From NCBI GenBank assembly GCA_032158295.1, contig CM063262.1, forward strand, positions 9,929,977 to 9,993,976: a DNA stretch of 64,000 nucleotides, read 5' to 3'. The stretch is from Pycnopodia helianthoides (lineage: Eukaryota; Echinodermata; Asteroidea; Forcipulatida; Asteriidae). The notes beneath the pieces are model-generated. The model was given only the letters and a program-made list of their open reading frames with translations, made no database searches and had not been told where the DNA came from. A program made the translations under genes and the position numbers. The number at the start of each line of letters is the position of its first letter. Within the stretch, counting starts at the first letter, position 1. Shown here one piece after another: positions 36,801 through 42,471 of this stretch.

Positions 36801-39800
36801 TAATGGGGTTTTTCACTCTTTTCTCATGACTCCGAAGAACGATTGAGCATTTCACGGGTTTGTTATTTCATGTATATAATCTTGGGTCACATAAAGTGCG
36901 GATACTAGTCTTTGAAAATTACCAATGTTGTACATGTGCTTTAAAGCTTGTGTAACATTTTGCTAATTGTCAAATACCAGTATCCACACTTTGTGTAACC
37001 CAACATATCCATGAAATAACAAACCTGTGAAAATTTAAGCTCAATCGGTCATCAGAGTCACAAGAAAACAGCAAAAGATCGCTTTATATGTTTTCACTGT
37101 TTTCAAACGTCGGACTTTATCACCGTGATAAAAACTAATTGTTTTACTAATTTCTCAAAAACTGCAGCATTTCAAGCCAAACTGTTTCAAGGGAAGTTTT
37201 CCACCATGACCATCTTCATACCAAGTAAGTTATTTGAAAACCTGTGAACATTTATATTTTTATTCATACCGATGTTGTACACACCCGTTAAAGACACTGG
37301 ACACCTTTGGTAATTGTCAAAGACCAGTCTTCTCACTTGGTGTATCTCAACATATGCACAAAAAACAAACCTGTGATAATTTGAACTCAATTGGTCGTCG
37401 AAGTTGCGAGATAATAATGGAAGAAGAAAAAACACCCTTGTCACACGAAGTTGTGTGCTTTCAGATGCTTGATTGCTTGATTTCGAGACCTCACGCGTGG
37501 GGTCTCGAAATCAATTCAAGTATTTTACTTCTTTCTAAAAAACTACGTTACTTCAGAGGGAGCCGTTTCTCACAATGTTTTAACAGCTCTCCATTGCTCG
37601 TTACCAAGTAAGTTTTTATGCTTACAATTATTTTGAGTAATTACCAATAGTGTCCAGTGCCTTTAAATAACATCATAGGTTGGAGTTGAGTTGTTGTATT
37701 TTTGAGTCATGCAGATAAAAATAAAAAACTGGGCTGCCACCACCTGCTCCGTTTCAAAAATTGGAGTGTGCTGATTGGTTGTTTAAGCATCAACAGCTGC
37801 TCGCTATTTTAGGGCGTGGCCTATCCTTCCACACAATTTTCAATTATTTATTAATAAAAACGAGCCCCCCCCCCCGAAATGAGGTTTGGAGGAAAAAACA
37901 GTCCAACTCTCAGCTTTGTTGTTGTTGTTGCTGAATCGTTGACCGTGAACCATGTGGCCCCCTTGAGGCCCCCCCCCCCCCCCAAAGGGCCGGGAAAGTG
38001 ATGTTGGCATAGCCCGACCGACCCTAAAAATACGGCCGGCCCTGGGTATTTTTTTTTTCAAGGGAAGAAATTAAATAATTAAAATCTATAGAAATTTGTT
38101 ATAAATACATTTGAAATCATTACTGGCCGTTTCTCATAAAAGAAAGACATACAAATAAATGTCATCAAGAGTTTAAAAGTATACAATTTATTGTTTTGTA
38201 TAGCCTTGTTTTCTTTTGTTATCGTGTATTAGTACCGGCTTAAACAATTAGATAACATGTAATTTTCGTTGCTGGGAGAGAAGAGGGGAAAAAAGGGACC
38301 CCCCCCCCAAAAAAAAACTACCTACCTATCCTATTTTTTTCTGGCCCGTTTACGCCATCATATTTGTTGTATTTTTTTTTAAGGCCTAATAGCATGTGAG
38401 GCTTCTGCCAAGTTGGAAAATCCCTATGATTTGCAATCGATGAGGAAATTTCCCTCATGTTGACATTCTGGAAATCCCCTACTGGAGAGTTCATAGGTCA
38501 TGCATAATCAGTCTAAGACCGATGGTGCAACAAGCGGATCGAAGACCAATGACTGTCGACTGATGCGGGGCCGATGCCGCAGCAGTCAGTCTACGCAGGT
38601 GCGCTGTCCACTATCCATCAGACTTTGAACAGACATCAAACACTTTATCCGAATGCACGCCAAGGACCAATCCCTGGTCCTTATCCAAATAATCTCTATT
38701 TGGTTACCCTCAAATATGATATGAAACAAAAACTAACATCAGTCATATCTCTTTGGATGGTACGTGACGTGTCGCCTTTTTCGTCACTGCACGCCACTTG
38801 AAGGTCCATTAGTCATCCAATTTCACACACACATACACAGCTGCTAGAAACCACACGATGGTTTTGCTCACAAGAAACGGGTTACCAACCAAAATATCAA
38901 AGGAGACCCCTTGCATATGACGTCACACTCTCAAACAGCGCCCTCACTGTGGGACAAAGGGAGGCATATCATTGGATGAAAGCTGCCCTTGGTGCGTAAG
39001 AACGTGCGCGCGACCTAAGTGTGCAAGCAACGTTGTGCGTTATACAAGGGGCCGGTTTTGTGACAGGTGCCATTCTAATTTATTTCTACGCACAATTTTT
39101 CCCTGCTTGTTTTTGTGTGTGTTACCTTTGGTTTTTGGAACCGTTCGATTGTTTATATCCTATATAAATGTAGACATATACAGTAAAACTAACCTGTGAC
39201 AATCTCATTTCAAAAGGTGGTAGCGTTTTTGAGATATCGCCGAATATCTCAAATAGTTATTTCCACGCAGAAACAATAATCCGTAATTGGAATACACAAT
39301 CTGAGAAACTCTTTTTGCAAAAACGATTCTCAGATTGAAATGTTTTTGAAGCCCTCTCTCTTAGACCAAGTACATTCGTCAAAATAGAATAACTTAGACT
39401 AAATCAAGCATAGATGGATTGTACACATAGAGTTATATATAACTCTATGAGTGTACATGATGTCTTTGACCACCATCTTTGATTAAAAAACAACAATGGA
39501 AACGTGCACGCGTGTATGCGCTGCGCTCAACTCTCAGCCAATGAGAGCCTTTCCTGACGCGTGCCCGTTTCATCAAAGATGGCGGCCAATGCGAAGAGGT
39601 CTATAAGACGCGTCCGGATGAATGGCTTCGACAGTGGCTATGGCCGGAACTCTAAAAACTCGTCAGCGTTGATCCGGACGCGGTCTACAAAGCTTGCTTA
39701 AGGACGAGTAACTGGGCAATTTCATATGTTCAACTTTGACCTTTTGATCGACGTATTATTTGTCGCGGGTATTATCTGATACCTCATTGTGCACATGCAT

Positions 39801-41160
39801 TTAGAGTTAGTCATCGCATTCCCCGAAAAGATTGTGCAAGTCTATAAAGCACGGTAAAGGGACACGTTGCCTTGGATTGGGCGCTTTGGGCTATAAAAAG
39901 CGTTTGAAAGCGTTTGTTACGAAATGAATACGACAGGAAAGCTGTTTTAAAAGTAGAATATAATGATCCACACAAACATGCCTCGAAATTGTGTGGTATT
40001 CCTTTGACTTCGTGAACTAACACGGTCCACAATTTTTTGAGTCAAAAATTTGGTTCTACAAAATGGCGGACCAGGTTAATTTACCCAGTAAAAGGAATAC
40101 TACAAAATGTCGAGGCATACTTTGTGTGGATCGTTGTATTCTACTTTTAAAACATCTTTCCAACCACATATGTCATAACGCTTTTTGTAGCCCAAATCGC
40201 CCAATCCAAGGCAATGGTCCCTCGATTAAATCGAACTTCCGTTAAAGACGGGTTTTAAATAACGCATGAATGTCCTAACTTGATTTTCGAACACGAGCTA
40301 GACGTCTAGAAAGGTTTTCGAGTGCACGTGCTCAAAATCCTGTGCGCAGAACGGGTGTTAATGTAACTGTGTTAATCCCGGACCCATCAAACTTCGATGG
40401 CATATATAAAGCTGGACCATGCCGCACGTCCTAGAGGGGGTGTCAGTCAACATGGGACAGTGGTTTGGTTAGAGACAGCAGGAGAAAACTCCGCCAGCAT
40501 CTTTTGTGAATATAACGTCCTCAGTTTTAATTTTGTTTCAATGTCAATTTTAACAAATGCATTATACTATGAACAAAATGAAATTGTATTTAGAACAAAT
40601 TGCTATGGTTTTTTTTATATTTTCAAGAATTTTTTATAAATATAATTTTTAAAAGGAGATTTCATTTTATAGAAAAAGCATAGTCTTCAGTCGAGTTGTT
40701 TTCTCGTTTTTCGATACGGGCGAGACTTGCACAGTCTTTTAACAAAGGGATATTGTTTCGTACATTCTGCATGCTACCTTCCTTTAAAAAAGGTTAGCAA
40801 ATTCGTCAGGAATTTGCAAAACTAACGGAATATAATTAATTTGGTCATGAGTTAAAGACTGTTATTTATCAACTACAAATCCACGTGGACCAGTTTCAAC
40901 TCTTTTGTTTGCTATGGGTAGAGTAATTACTTTAACAATTTAAGGATAGCGGGAACCAGTTAATAGTATACAGTGTCTAGCGCTATGGGTGGTGACATTG
41001 TAACCAGTCTAAAATAAGCAAACTGTAAAATATAAAAATGTGTAAGAAATGACGGTGTATAATTTGATGAACGCTTCCCCCAAACGACAAAACACTTACC
41101 TGTCCATGCTGAACGAGCCACTACGAGAATAATTAATAATCCGCTGATTTTAAGCGCCAT
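6660..41160 (-). CDS. Mesh / SUSD2-like NIDO-AMOP-vWD-sushi membrane protein (21 exons)
   Basis: A type I membrane protein of about 1149 residues once three single-base breaks are allowed for. Approximate residue positions are: signal peptide 1-20, NIDO 35-265, IPT/E-set-like segment 275-465, AMOP 470-652, vWD 653-905 (starts GDPHFVTFD), conserved linker to 937, sushi 1 937-999, sushi 2 999-1058, membrane helix 1064-1088, tail to 1149 with a YQPV (YXXΦ-type) motif. This order is that of Drosophila Mesh; vertebrate SUSD2 shares the AMOP-vWD-sushi-membrane part. Family members act at cell surfaces, in insects at smooth septate junctions of gut epithelium. The role here is inferred. Exon phases were checked at each junction: all agree except 10/11, and exons 7 and 10 each contain a one-base frame break. 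Start codon context is strong (AAGATGGCGC). Introns are packed with mobile elements. Confidence 0.9.
7482..7576 (-). mobile_element. tRNA-derived SINE head
   Basis: Minus strand: TGGCCGAGCGGATAAGA (A box) and GTGGGTTCGAGTCCCGG (B box) with a Leu/Ser-like spacing, preceded inside by CTTAAGCAAGAGG-type tail sequence. Confidence 0.7.
7786..7883 (-). CDS. Mesh-like gene, exon 20: transmembrane helix
   Basis: Phase 1 to 0, 32 full codons: AGSNAAVIVVVVIVVIIVIA then AAVVLGVYFYKK. About 25 unbroken hydrophobic residues are followed by a basic stop-transfer KK. The acceptor is CATTATAG and the donor GTAACAAA. Confidence 0.93.
8652..9041 (+). mobile_element. CACTA-ended family D copy, TSD TAA
   Basis: 390 bp from CACTATGAAAATG to ATTTTCATAGTG, with TAA on both sides and a central AAGGGAATTGCAATTCCCTT palindrome. 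The CACTA terminus with 3-bp duplication is the EnSpm/CACTA signature. No transposase sequence. Confidence 0.88.
9203..9363. mobile_element. 161-bp GGCCCTTTTCG inverted-repeat element
   Basis: Termini GGCCCTTTTCGAATCCACGG and complement at the right end. ATA flanks both sides (9200-9202, 9364-9366). Ends 20 bases from sushi exon 19. Confidence 0.8.
9384..9560 (-). CDS. Mesh-like gene, exon 19: sushi (CCP) domain 2
   Basis: Phase 1 to 1: VKCGTLDPPTYGNMV, FTCDDNAEMTG, RVCGADGQWTG and TECA. The canonical four cysteines and G.W are present. The donor GTAAGTATTC lies only 15 bases from the edge of a nested mobile-element block at 9369. Confidence 0.95.
9611..10150 (-). mobile_element. piggyBac-like remnant with 17-bp inverted termini
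   Basis: The termini TTAACCACTTAACTGCG (9611) and its exact complement (ending 10149) are bounded by TTAA, as in piggyBac elements. Inside are three perfect TGACGAGATATCTCGTCA palindromes (9979, 10070, 10114). A minus-strand frame (about 9850 to 9680) reads DLELSDSLMSVDSDDDSQ...DIDDTAASDISGDN, the acidic serine-rich style of a piggyBac transposase N-terminus. The catalytic part is missing. Its right TTAA (10147-10150) is also the left TTAA of the next element. Confidence 0.8.
10147..10521 (+). mobile_element. TTAA-bounded family A copy
   Basis: A 375-bp copy with complete inverted termini. It shares its left TTAA with the piggyBac-like remnant. Confidence 0.92.
10575..10700 (+). mobile_element. 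Penelope-like hairpin fragment
   Basis: CCTGAAGACGATCAGAGCAT then CTGATCGAAACGTC: a six-base GATCAG/CTGATC stem between CTGAAGA and GAAAC. It is enclosed by an 11-base pair GGTTCTGAAAA (10608) and TTTTCAGAACC (10687). Related, shorter sequence at 50370-50432. Confidence 0.6.
11094..11465 (+). mobile_element. CACTA-ended family D copy, TSD TAA
   Basis: 372 bp with TAA at 11091-11093 and 11466-11468. Confidence 0.88.
11572..11757 (-). CDS. Mesh-like gene, exon 18: sushi (CCP) domain 1
   Basis: Phase 1 to 1, one domain per exon as usual for CCP modules. The four cysteines lie in MCPFIP, FKCDDGYIFLG, RECKDNEKW and EPSCK. The tryptophan precedes the last cysteine. The donor is GTAAGGAT. Confidence 0.94.
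11789..12181 (+). mobile_element. TTAA-bounded family A copy
   Basis: A 393-bp copy. The right terminus has drifted (TGTATTGTCCCTTTAA). It lies 32 bases upstream of the sushi 1 exon. Confidence 0.9.
12182..12935 (+). mobile_element. Composite of two family D elements and a local duplication
   Basis: A partial copy (12182-12290), a linker with GGGCTCAATTTCACAAAGTT, a near-full copy ending TTTCATAGTG at 12698, then a segment (12699-12760) repeated at 12872-12935 around a third fragment. The first part matches the inverted block at 30058-30545 piece for piece. Confidence 0.75.
13047..13432 (-). mobile_element. CACTA-ended family D copy, TSD TCA
   Basis: 386 bp inverse copy with TCA at 13044-13046 and 13433-13435. 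It ends 33 bases below exon 17. Confidence 0.88.
13466..13560 (-). CDS. Mesh-like gene, exon 17
   Basis: Phase 2 to 1, 31 full codons: FDYQMTGLAAVAAQTRLGSE and MMERTMAASNK. The .DY..TG...VA..T pattern links vWD to the sushi domains in relatives. The acceptor is TCGACAAG and the donor GTATTTGC. Confidence 0.87.
14208..14446 (+). mobile_element. Deleted family D copy, TSD TAA
   Basis: 239 bp. CACTATGAAC to TTTCATAATG, flanked by TAA on both sides; central region lost. Confidence 0.8.
14636..15016 (+). mobile_element. CACTA-ended family D copy, TSD TTA
   Basis: 381 bp with a drifted right end (GAATGGTG) and TTA at 14633-14635 and 15017-15019. Confidence 0.82.
15603..15935 (-). mobile_element. 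Retroelement fragment with AT tail (Penelope-like?)
   Basis: Matches 58985-59300 in inverse orientation. Contains GCCTCTGACGAAGGTCCGG and ends both sides in TA microsatellites (15592-15604 and 15904-15935). The latter abuts the donor of exon 16. The GACGAAGG...GATC hairpin suggests a Penelope-like terminal repeat (inference). Confidence 0.65.
15941..16097 (-). CDS. Mesh-like gene, exon 16: vWD C-terminal flank
   Basis: Phase 1 to 2: WEASTPTLFVYLSDGKYTHG, FNDFAPIFNPPDD, VCGEDKPC. The W.....LF.Y..G......F.P.F motif follows vWD in this family. The donor GTGAGTATAT runs straight into an AT microsatellite that ends a retroelement-like insertion. Confidence 0.9.
16789..17110 (+). mobile_element. 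Family D copy, drifted
   Basis: CACTATGAAAG to TTTCATAGTG. Central part rearranged and flanks no longer match. A short left-end fragment also lies at 16170-16212. Confidence 0.75.
17272..17404 (-). CDS. Mesh-like gene, exon 15: vWD
   Basis: Phase 0 to 1: GLNEIEGLMGSWDGDMSNDL then KDPEGNTLPK. GL.G.W.GD..NDL..P.G is the diagnostic vWD end segment. The acceptor is TTTCTAG and the donor GTAAGAAC. Confidence 0.93.
17445..17695 (+). mobile_element. SINE-like repeat, copy 1
   Basis: CAGTCAGGTTGGC, CCTTGCCTTCCACCTC, GGGGGACCCCGGTTCAAATC and GGGTTTTCCTGCTCCACC occur in the same order at 20536-20770. The GGTTCAAATC piece resembles a Pol III B box. Confidence 0.75.
17829..18108 (+). mobile_element. 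Deleted family D copy
   Basis: CACTATATGAC to TTTCATAGTG, 280 bp, missing the left inner third. Confidence 0.75.
18720..18865 (-). CDS. Mesh-like gene, exon 14: vWD
   Basis: Phase 1 to 0, 48 full codons. It includes VFLFTQSKIGIVVEAGNQLV and YSMVLLPEDFK, the GI.V.......L...V.LP..F strand pair of vWD. The acceptor is GCTCTAG and the donor GTAGGCCC. Confidence 0.9.
19055..19235 (+). mobile_element. tRNA-derived SINE, inverted relative
   Basis: AAGGTGATCCCTCTGCTGCT to CAGGTTCATATCCAGCTCTA; complementary in block order to 62455-62670. Confidence 0.65.
19410..19884 (+). mobile_element. Family D copy plus adjacent partial copy
   Basis: Left terminus lost; ends TTCATAGTG at 19765, followed at once by another right half ending near 19884, 20 bases below exon 13. 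Confidence 0.75.
19904..20071 (-). CDS. Mesh-like gene, exon 13: vWD
   Basis: Phase 1 to 1, 55 codons: KAVNATVLTTLAMRESNDMA, NRIQIETNDVTMMTLRVGQ, MWQQYG. N.T.LT..AM.E.......IQI fits the second part of the family vWD. The acceptor is TGAACAG and the donor GTAAGTGCC. Confidence 0.9.
20536..20770 (+). mobile_element. SINE-like repeat, copy 2
   Basis: About 85 per cent alike by eye to the copy at 17445, same orientation, ends TTCGCTTTCTGAAAGTGCTT. Confidence 0.75.
21230..21424 (-). mobile_element. tRNA-derived SINE
   Basis: Minus strand: TGGCCGAGCGATCTAG then GTGTGGGTTTGAATCCCGG, followed by GACACTTTGTGCCCTTGAGC. Same type as 7482, 25900, 27200 and, as a fragment, 20855-20945. Confidence 0.72.
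21488..21643 (-). CDS. Mesh-like gene, exon 12: start of vWD domain
   Basis: Phase 1 to 1, 51 full codons: TVYGDPHFVTFDNMSYTFNG then WGEYILLKTKEATTKTEF. GDPHF.TFD...Y.FNG.GEY.LL is the standard opening of von Willebrand type D domains in mesh/SUSD2 proteins. Confidence 0.95.
22170..22417 (-). CDS. Mesh-like gene, exon 11: end of AMOP
   Basis: It encodes SHSASECCYDEHDNLVYAQD through FCIAVGSDPDHYYQRARPT and DCKDYQPVRP. The CCYD...L, RARPT.DC..Y.P.RP pattern closes AMOP domains. This frame requires a phase-2 entry, but exon 10 leaves phase 1, so the junction fails by one base. The acceptor is ATTGTAG and the donor GTAGGTTT (phase 1, agreeing with exon 12). Confidence 0.85.
22455..22822 (+). mobile_element. 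CACTA-ended family D copy, TSD TCT
   Basis: 368 bp with TCT at 22452-22454 and 22823-22825. It lies in intron 10, next to the exon 10/11 junction that fails in phase. Confidence 0.88.
22823..23050. repeat. GGGTCA-rich element, second copy
   Basis: CGGGTCAGAATTGACCCGAA, CTGACCCATTTCCGAGTCAG and similar; starts directly at the end of a family D copy. Confidence 0.6.
23318..23633 (-). CDS. Mesh-like gene, exon 10: first part of AMOP, with a frame break
   Basis: Enters in phase 2 as DGVILTGDLHFLGYL...NPEQWSQEYC, then must move to another frame to give KWFEEDQLKPAFVQDVNACP and CTLQQALADQARFVANPWCD, the AMOP signature (C..W followed by CPCTL.QA..D..RF...P.C). One extra base between TGC and GGAAG near 23538-23540 would restore continuity. 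A TGA ends the uncorrected frame. It ends KHCVLDILPK with GTAAGAAC, phase 1 in the AMOP frame. Confidence 0.85.
23655..24165 (+). mobile_element. 3' end of an L2/CR1-type LINE
   Basis: Plus-strand frames read LTPILKDLHWLPIRQRIDYK and IHLLTFKALNGTAPHI, then the SRAFSHTPPKLWNAL segment, which is the conserved C-terminus of L2/CR1 reverse transcriptase ORFs. It ends in a TATTATTATCATTATTATT tail. It is shifted between frames and 5'-truncated; inserted in intron 9, inverse to the host gene. Confidence 0.88.
24166..24272 (-). mobile_element. Half family D copy
   Basis: AAAATCTTTGCTGTGAAACC to AAGGGAATTGCAATTG; only one half survives, 18 bases below exon 9. Confidence 0.7.
24291..24409 (-). CDS. 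Mesh-like gene, exon 9
   Basis: Phase 0 to 2, 39 codons: ETSIAVNVSNSGRYTFTS and LTQWELRITASSK. The N.G.YTF.. pattern matches the strand preceding the AMOP domain. The acceptor is TTTTGTAG and the donor GTAAGTTT. Two other frames are open but show no family pattern. Confidence 0.85.
24410..25004 (-). repeat. Intron 8, almost wholly a degenerate AT-rich minisatellite
   Basis: From about 24424 to 24970 a unit like AACTGCTTTTGAAAATAAAA recurs about 20-25 times with variable spacing. In the transcribed sense each unit is a T-rich tract followed by CAAAAGCAG, which resembles a 3' splice site. The true acceptor (TTTTGTAG) lies just beyond the array. Confidence 0.85.
25005..25198 (-). CDS. Mesh-like gene, exon 8: segment before AMOP
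   Basis: Phase 1 to 0, 64 full codons. It contains PPTVSRADPLNKKWFQSGNE, LRITWDRNSL and INVLSYRE. The P.V...DPL....W..G..L.ITWD pattern is conserved between the IPT-like and AMOP regions in this family. The chosen acceptor is TTTTCAAG; the alternative CACAG gives the wrong frame. Confidence 0.85.
25290..25500. repeat. GGGCCA-rich inverted-repeat element
   Basis: Repeated TGGGCCA / TGGCCCA words (CAGGGCTGGGCCAGGCC, GTTGGCCCAGCC, ATGCTGGGCCATGG, GAGTTGGGCCC) over 200 bases; much more GC-rich than the surroundings. Confidence 0.6.
25900..26138 (-). mobile_element. tRNA-derived SINE
   Basis: Minus strand: GTGGCCGAGTGGTCTAGGG (A box), GTGGGTTCGAATCCTGGCC (B box), then ACCTCGAGCAAGGCAC and a GCGAGAGCTGGGG tail. 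Lies 54 bases below exon 7. Confidence 0.78.
26192..26453 (-). CDS. Mesh-like gene, exon 7: IPT/E-set-like segment, with a frame break
   Basis: Enters in phase 1. The first part reads YPDYAGMLGGTKATIGGFCF and TTCTYVSRYQASCVDAKNGE, the TIG-like pattern GGT...I.G.CF. The frame then hits TGA at about 26259. The next frame continues with GDVDVTISLTGGSVREM, the expected end of this domain. Removing one G from the GGG run near 26259-26262 makes the exon continuous and gives the phase-1 end needed by exon 8. The exon is 262 bases; 261 are needed. Confidence 0.82.
26519..26913 (+). mobile_element. CACTA-ended family D copy
   Basis: 395 bp, CACTATGAAAAG to CTTTCATAGTG; flanks AGA/AAA match in two of three bases. 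Confidence 0.82.
27195..27318 (-). mobile_element. tRNA-derived SINE fragment
   Basis: Minus strand A box TTGGCTGAGCAGTCTAG and B box TTGGTTCGAATCCCG, followed by an inward CACTTGTGTCCTTGAG. A GTTT microsatellite adjoins (27324-27359). Confidence 0.7.
27550..27615 (-). mobile_element. tRNA-like SINE fragment
   Basis: Minus strand: GGTCGAGTGGATAGACTGC and GTGGGTTCGAATCCTGCC; 46 bases below exon 6. Confidence 0.65.
27661..27826 (-). CDS. Mesh-like gene, exon 6: end of NIDO
   Basis: Starts in phase 0 and ends in phase 1. It encodes IGFNAGDSRTNEIYDLEDL through SSNVDPKDPPGFFIYKVSG. The GFNAGD and SNV..PG.F.Y motifs close NIDO domains. The donor is GTAAGTT. Confidence 0.92.
27827..29840 (-). other. 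Intron 5 with degenerate 335-bp tandem units
   Basis: About 28200-29480 contains at least three related units spaced about 335 or 645 bp apart. Each has an ACGTCATCAGG-like core, followed by AAAACTACC/CGAACCG-type sequence and an ACTTCCGG segment. Four full TGACGTCA palindromes occur (28286, 28342, 28635, 29270). No coding sequence is visible. Confidence 0.55.
29841..29978 (-). CDS. Mesh-like gene, exon 5: NIDO
   Basis: A phase 0 to 0 exon of 46 codons with VNTFQCVVVSDAVSTFVFF and YRDIEWITDVGSGG. The NTFQ.V...D...TF..F.Y..I.W pattern is the characteristic NIDO core. The acceptor is TCCATTACAG and the donor GTATGC. Confidence 0.93.
30058..30545 (-). mobile_element. Composite family D block, inverse of 12182-12698
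   Basis: Full copy followed by the same GAAATTGAGCCCAGGTCACA linker and the same partial copy as at 12182, in opposite orientation. A short fold-back family remnant follows (30546-30608). Confidence 0.78.
30810..31031 (-). CDS. Mesh-like gene, exon 4: NIDO central part
   Basis: A phase 0 to 0 exon of 74 codons. It contains ILIAPFMANVDL, GKVFYRETTD and NMLIVTWDRVGFFGS; I.PF.A.VD and VTW..VG..G are hallmarks of NIDO. The acceptor is CCGATACAG and the donor GTGAGTTT. Confidence 0.92.
31063..31450 (-). mobile_element. TTAA-bounded family A copy
   Basis: Inverse orientation. The left end has lost the TTAA (CTAAAGCGACATTACAG) and the right TTAA is shared with a family B element. Confidence 0.9.
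31447..31805 (+). mobile_element. TTAA-bounded family B copy
   Basis: About 359 bp, ends ACCAAAAGTATCCACTACCTTTAA. Shares TTAA 31447-31450 with the family A copy to its left. Confidence 0.85.
31958..32035 (-). CDS. Mesh-like gene, exon 3: NIDO, conserved strand
   Basis: A phase 0 to 0 exon of 26 codons, INDNGVLSF...LPIPST, flanked by CTACGCAG and GTAAGTA. The N.NG..SF motif directly follows exon 2 in NIDO domains. Confidence 0.9.
32293..32695 (-). mobile_element. Family D copy interrupted by a palindromic insertion
   Basis: Left part 32293-32437 and right part 32610-32695 are family D. Between them is a CCTAACTTAGG / CCTAAGTTAGG rich palindromic sequence ending TTCATGAAATTGG, a different inverted-repeat element. 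Confidence 0.72.
33205..33359 (-). CDS. Mesh-like gene, exon 2: start of NIDO domain
   Basis: It begins in phase 1 (TTTCAG acceptor) and ends in phase 0 (GTAAGTG). It encodes mature N-terminus CVEDDRLPEDE, then the NIDO opening FTFGSFKGDRELTRVNDG and YYGKKYSSIF, which matches the family pattern of FG..GD....NDG...I.L..P..Y.G..Y..I. Confidence 0.9.
33998..34191. mobile_element. GGCCCAATTTC inverted-repeat element
   Basis: Ends GGCCCAATTTCTTAGAGCTG and CAGCTCTATGAAATTAGGCC, with inner TTAAGCA / TGCTTA pairs. A one-arm remnant is at about 16500-16570. Confidence 0.82.
34490..34975 (+). mobile_element. Decayed LINE reverse-transcriptase fragment
   Basis: Reads LVYPLLEYSSSVWDPYTSQV then IDQVQDTAAG before stops. 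The PLLEYSS.VWDP motif is typical of non-LTR reverse transcriptases. Only the downstream third is present, with several stops. Confidence 0.75.
35816..36209 (-). mobile_element. TTAA-bounded family A copy
   Basis: A 394-bp inverse copy in intron 1 of the mesh-like gene. Confidence 0.92.
36586..36944 (-). mobile_element. TTAA-bounded family C copy
   Basis: Ends are TTAAAGCTAGGGTGTGTACA and TTGTACATGTGCTTTAA. It is a head-to-head inverse of the next copy. Confidence 0.8.
36941..37291 (+). mobile_element. TTAA-bounded family C copy
   Basis: Shares TTAA with the inverse copy on its left and with the family B copy on its right. Confidence 0.8.
37288..37666 (+). mobile_element. TTAA-bounded family B copy
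   Basis: 379 bp, TTAAAGACACTGGACACC to AGTGTCCAGTGCCTTTAA, with a central CGAGACC...GGTCTCG palindrome. Joined to a family C element through a shared TTAA. Confidence 0.9.
39425..39462. repeat. Near-perfect palindrome
   Basis: GTACACATAGAGTTATATATAACTCTATGAGTGTAC occupies the start of a fold-back-like unit (39415-39610) with AAAGATGGCGGCCAAT, similar to 55205-55375 and, inverted, to 2850-3030 and 18120-18440. Confidence 0.7.
39854..40220. mobile_element. Long fold-back element
   Basis: Two arms of about 170 bases face each other: ACACGTTGCCTTGGATTGGG ... and ... CGCCCAATCCAAGGCAATGG, meeting at a CAAAATGGCGGA loop. Related to 46902-47193 and a remnant at 30546-30608. Confidence 0.85.
41100..41160 (-). 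CDS. Mesh-like gene, exon 1: start codon and signal peptide
   Basis: The ATG at 41160-41158 begins MALKISGLLIILVVARSAWT, a typical signal peptide, then GTAAGTG. It ends in phase 1, and the leftover G joins exon 2 to give Ala. The start lies in AAGATGGCGC, a strong start context that also resembles a YY1 site. The 5' UTR should extend above 41160; the transcription start is not visible. Confidence 0.9.
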
Positions 41161-42471
41161 CTTGTGCAGATTGCGTCGTACAGACAGTGTTTCGCTGAAA
41201 AGGATACAGTCGGTAGTATTGCCTGCGTTCCCGCCCAAAAAAGAGCGTGGATGAAGAAAAAAACCGTCTGCTCTCACACCCGACGCTTCGACTTTGAACT
41301 TACAACAAAAAAACCACTCCGGGTCTGCGGATTTCGGTTGACGGGGATGAATCCCACGAAAAATGAACCGAATTCTTAAAAAATATTTCGTCAAGAGTAG
41401 CAAAACAGCGTATTAAACGAGTCCACGTATCAGATTTTAAAACTTGTTGTAAAGATGTTTTGATATAACTTTGTACAGTGAGTAATTGTGTTGTATGAAA
41501 GCCCTTTTCAATCGAGGACTCCCCCATTTACCGAATGGACTCAGCCAGACAATGAAGTCCAAATTCCACTTTTTAGGTAGACGCCATGTCAATTTGTATT
41601 AACTCTCCCGCTAGATCTCGTCGTGTAATTATTATTTCTAACACTAAGTAATAGACAAATAGATTACGATGACTTAAATCTTCGTATGCATAGTGCAACT
41701 GTGATCTTGTGACATTTGAAATTAATTATTTTGATCCATGTATACGACAGTTGGCTTACTCATTGCATGCTGGAAAAGATTACAACATATTTAGATTATC
41801 CCAGCTAATCCCTAACTTAATTAGTTTACGAAATTATTATTTGGTTGATTTCTGAACTACACACTCACTAAGAGATTAAAAAACATAGTATCAACGCAAA
41901 CCTACAGACTACACAACGATTGACCTTGGATATTGCAGGATATTTCCCTGCAGGCACGATACCACACTGGTCATATTGGAAACTTTACATTTTGTGTCAC
42001 AATTTTCACACATATCTAAGAGTTGGCAAAATAACGTTGGAAATAGTTTTAAGATAGCCCCCTTGTTTATATCAAAAACTGATTTCAAAAATCAGAAGGA
42101 GCAATTTTCATAAAAAATATCAGATTTAATGTTTTCATCCATAGACTGTGGATAGACTGTGCAAATCTCGCCCTTTATCGAAAACGAGAAATCAACTGGA
42201 ACGAAAATTATGGTTTTTCAATGAAATCAAAGCTTCTTTTCGAATTATATTTATACAAAACTCTTGAAAATAAAAATACCAATAGCAAGTTGTTAAAAAA
42301 AAAATCATATTAATAACAATAATTTGTTCAAATTAACATTTTAACAAAATTAAAACCTGGGACGAGAATGCTTAGTTTTAGAAACCCCGTTTATCAATCA
42401 CGCCCGAACTTGTGCGTCAATCACATAGGTTTAATGACAACATGAACGTCAGTTGGGCAACATTCTCAATT

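Larger units (their letters stand above)
33360..41099 (-). other. Intron 1 of the mesh-like gene (7.7 kb)
   Basis: No exon is needed here: exon 1 joins exon 2 in frame (G plus CT gives Ala). The intron holds a GA run (33376-33393), a GGCCC-ended inverted-repeat element (33998-34191), a decayed LINE fragment (34490-34975), five TTAA-bounded elements (35816-36209, 36586-36944, 36941-37291, 37288-37666 and a partial), C/G runs near 36549, 37866, 37972 and 38300, a palindrome (39425-39462) and a long fold-back element (39854-40220). The rest shows nothing I recognise. Confidence 0.6.
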
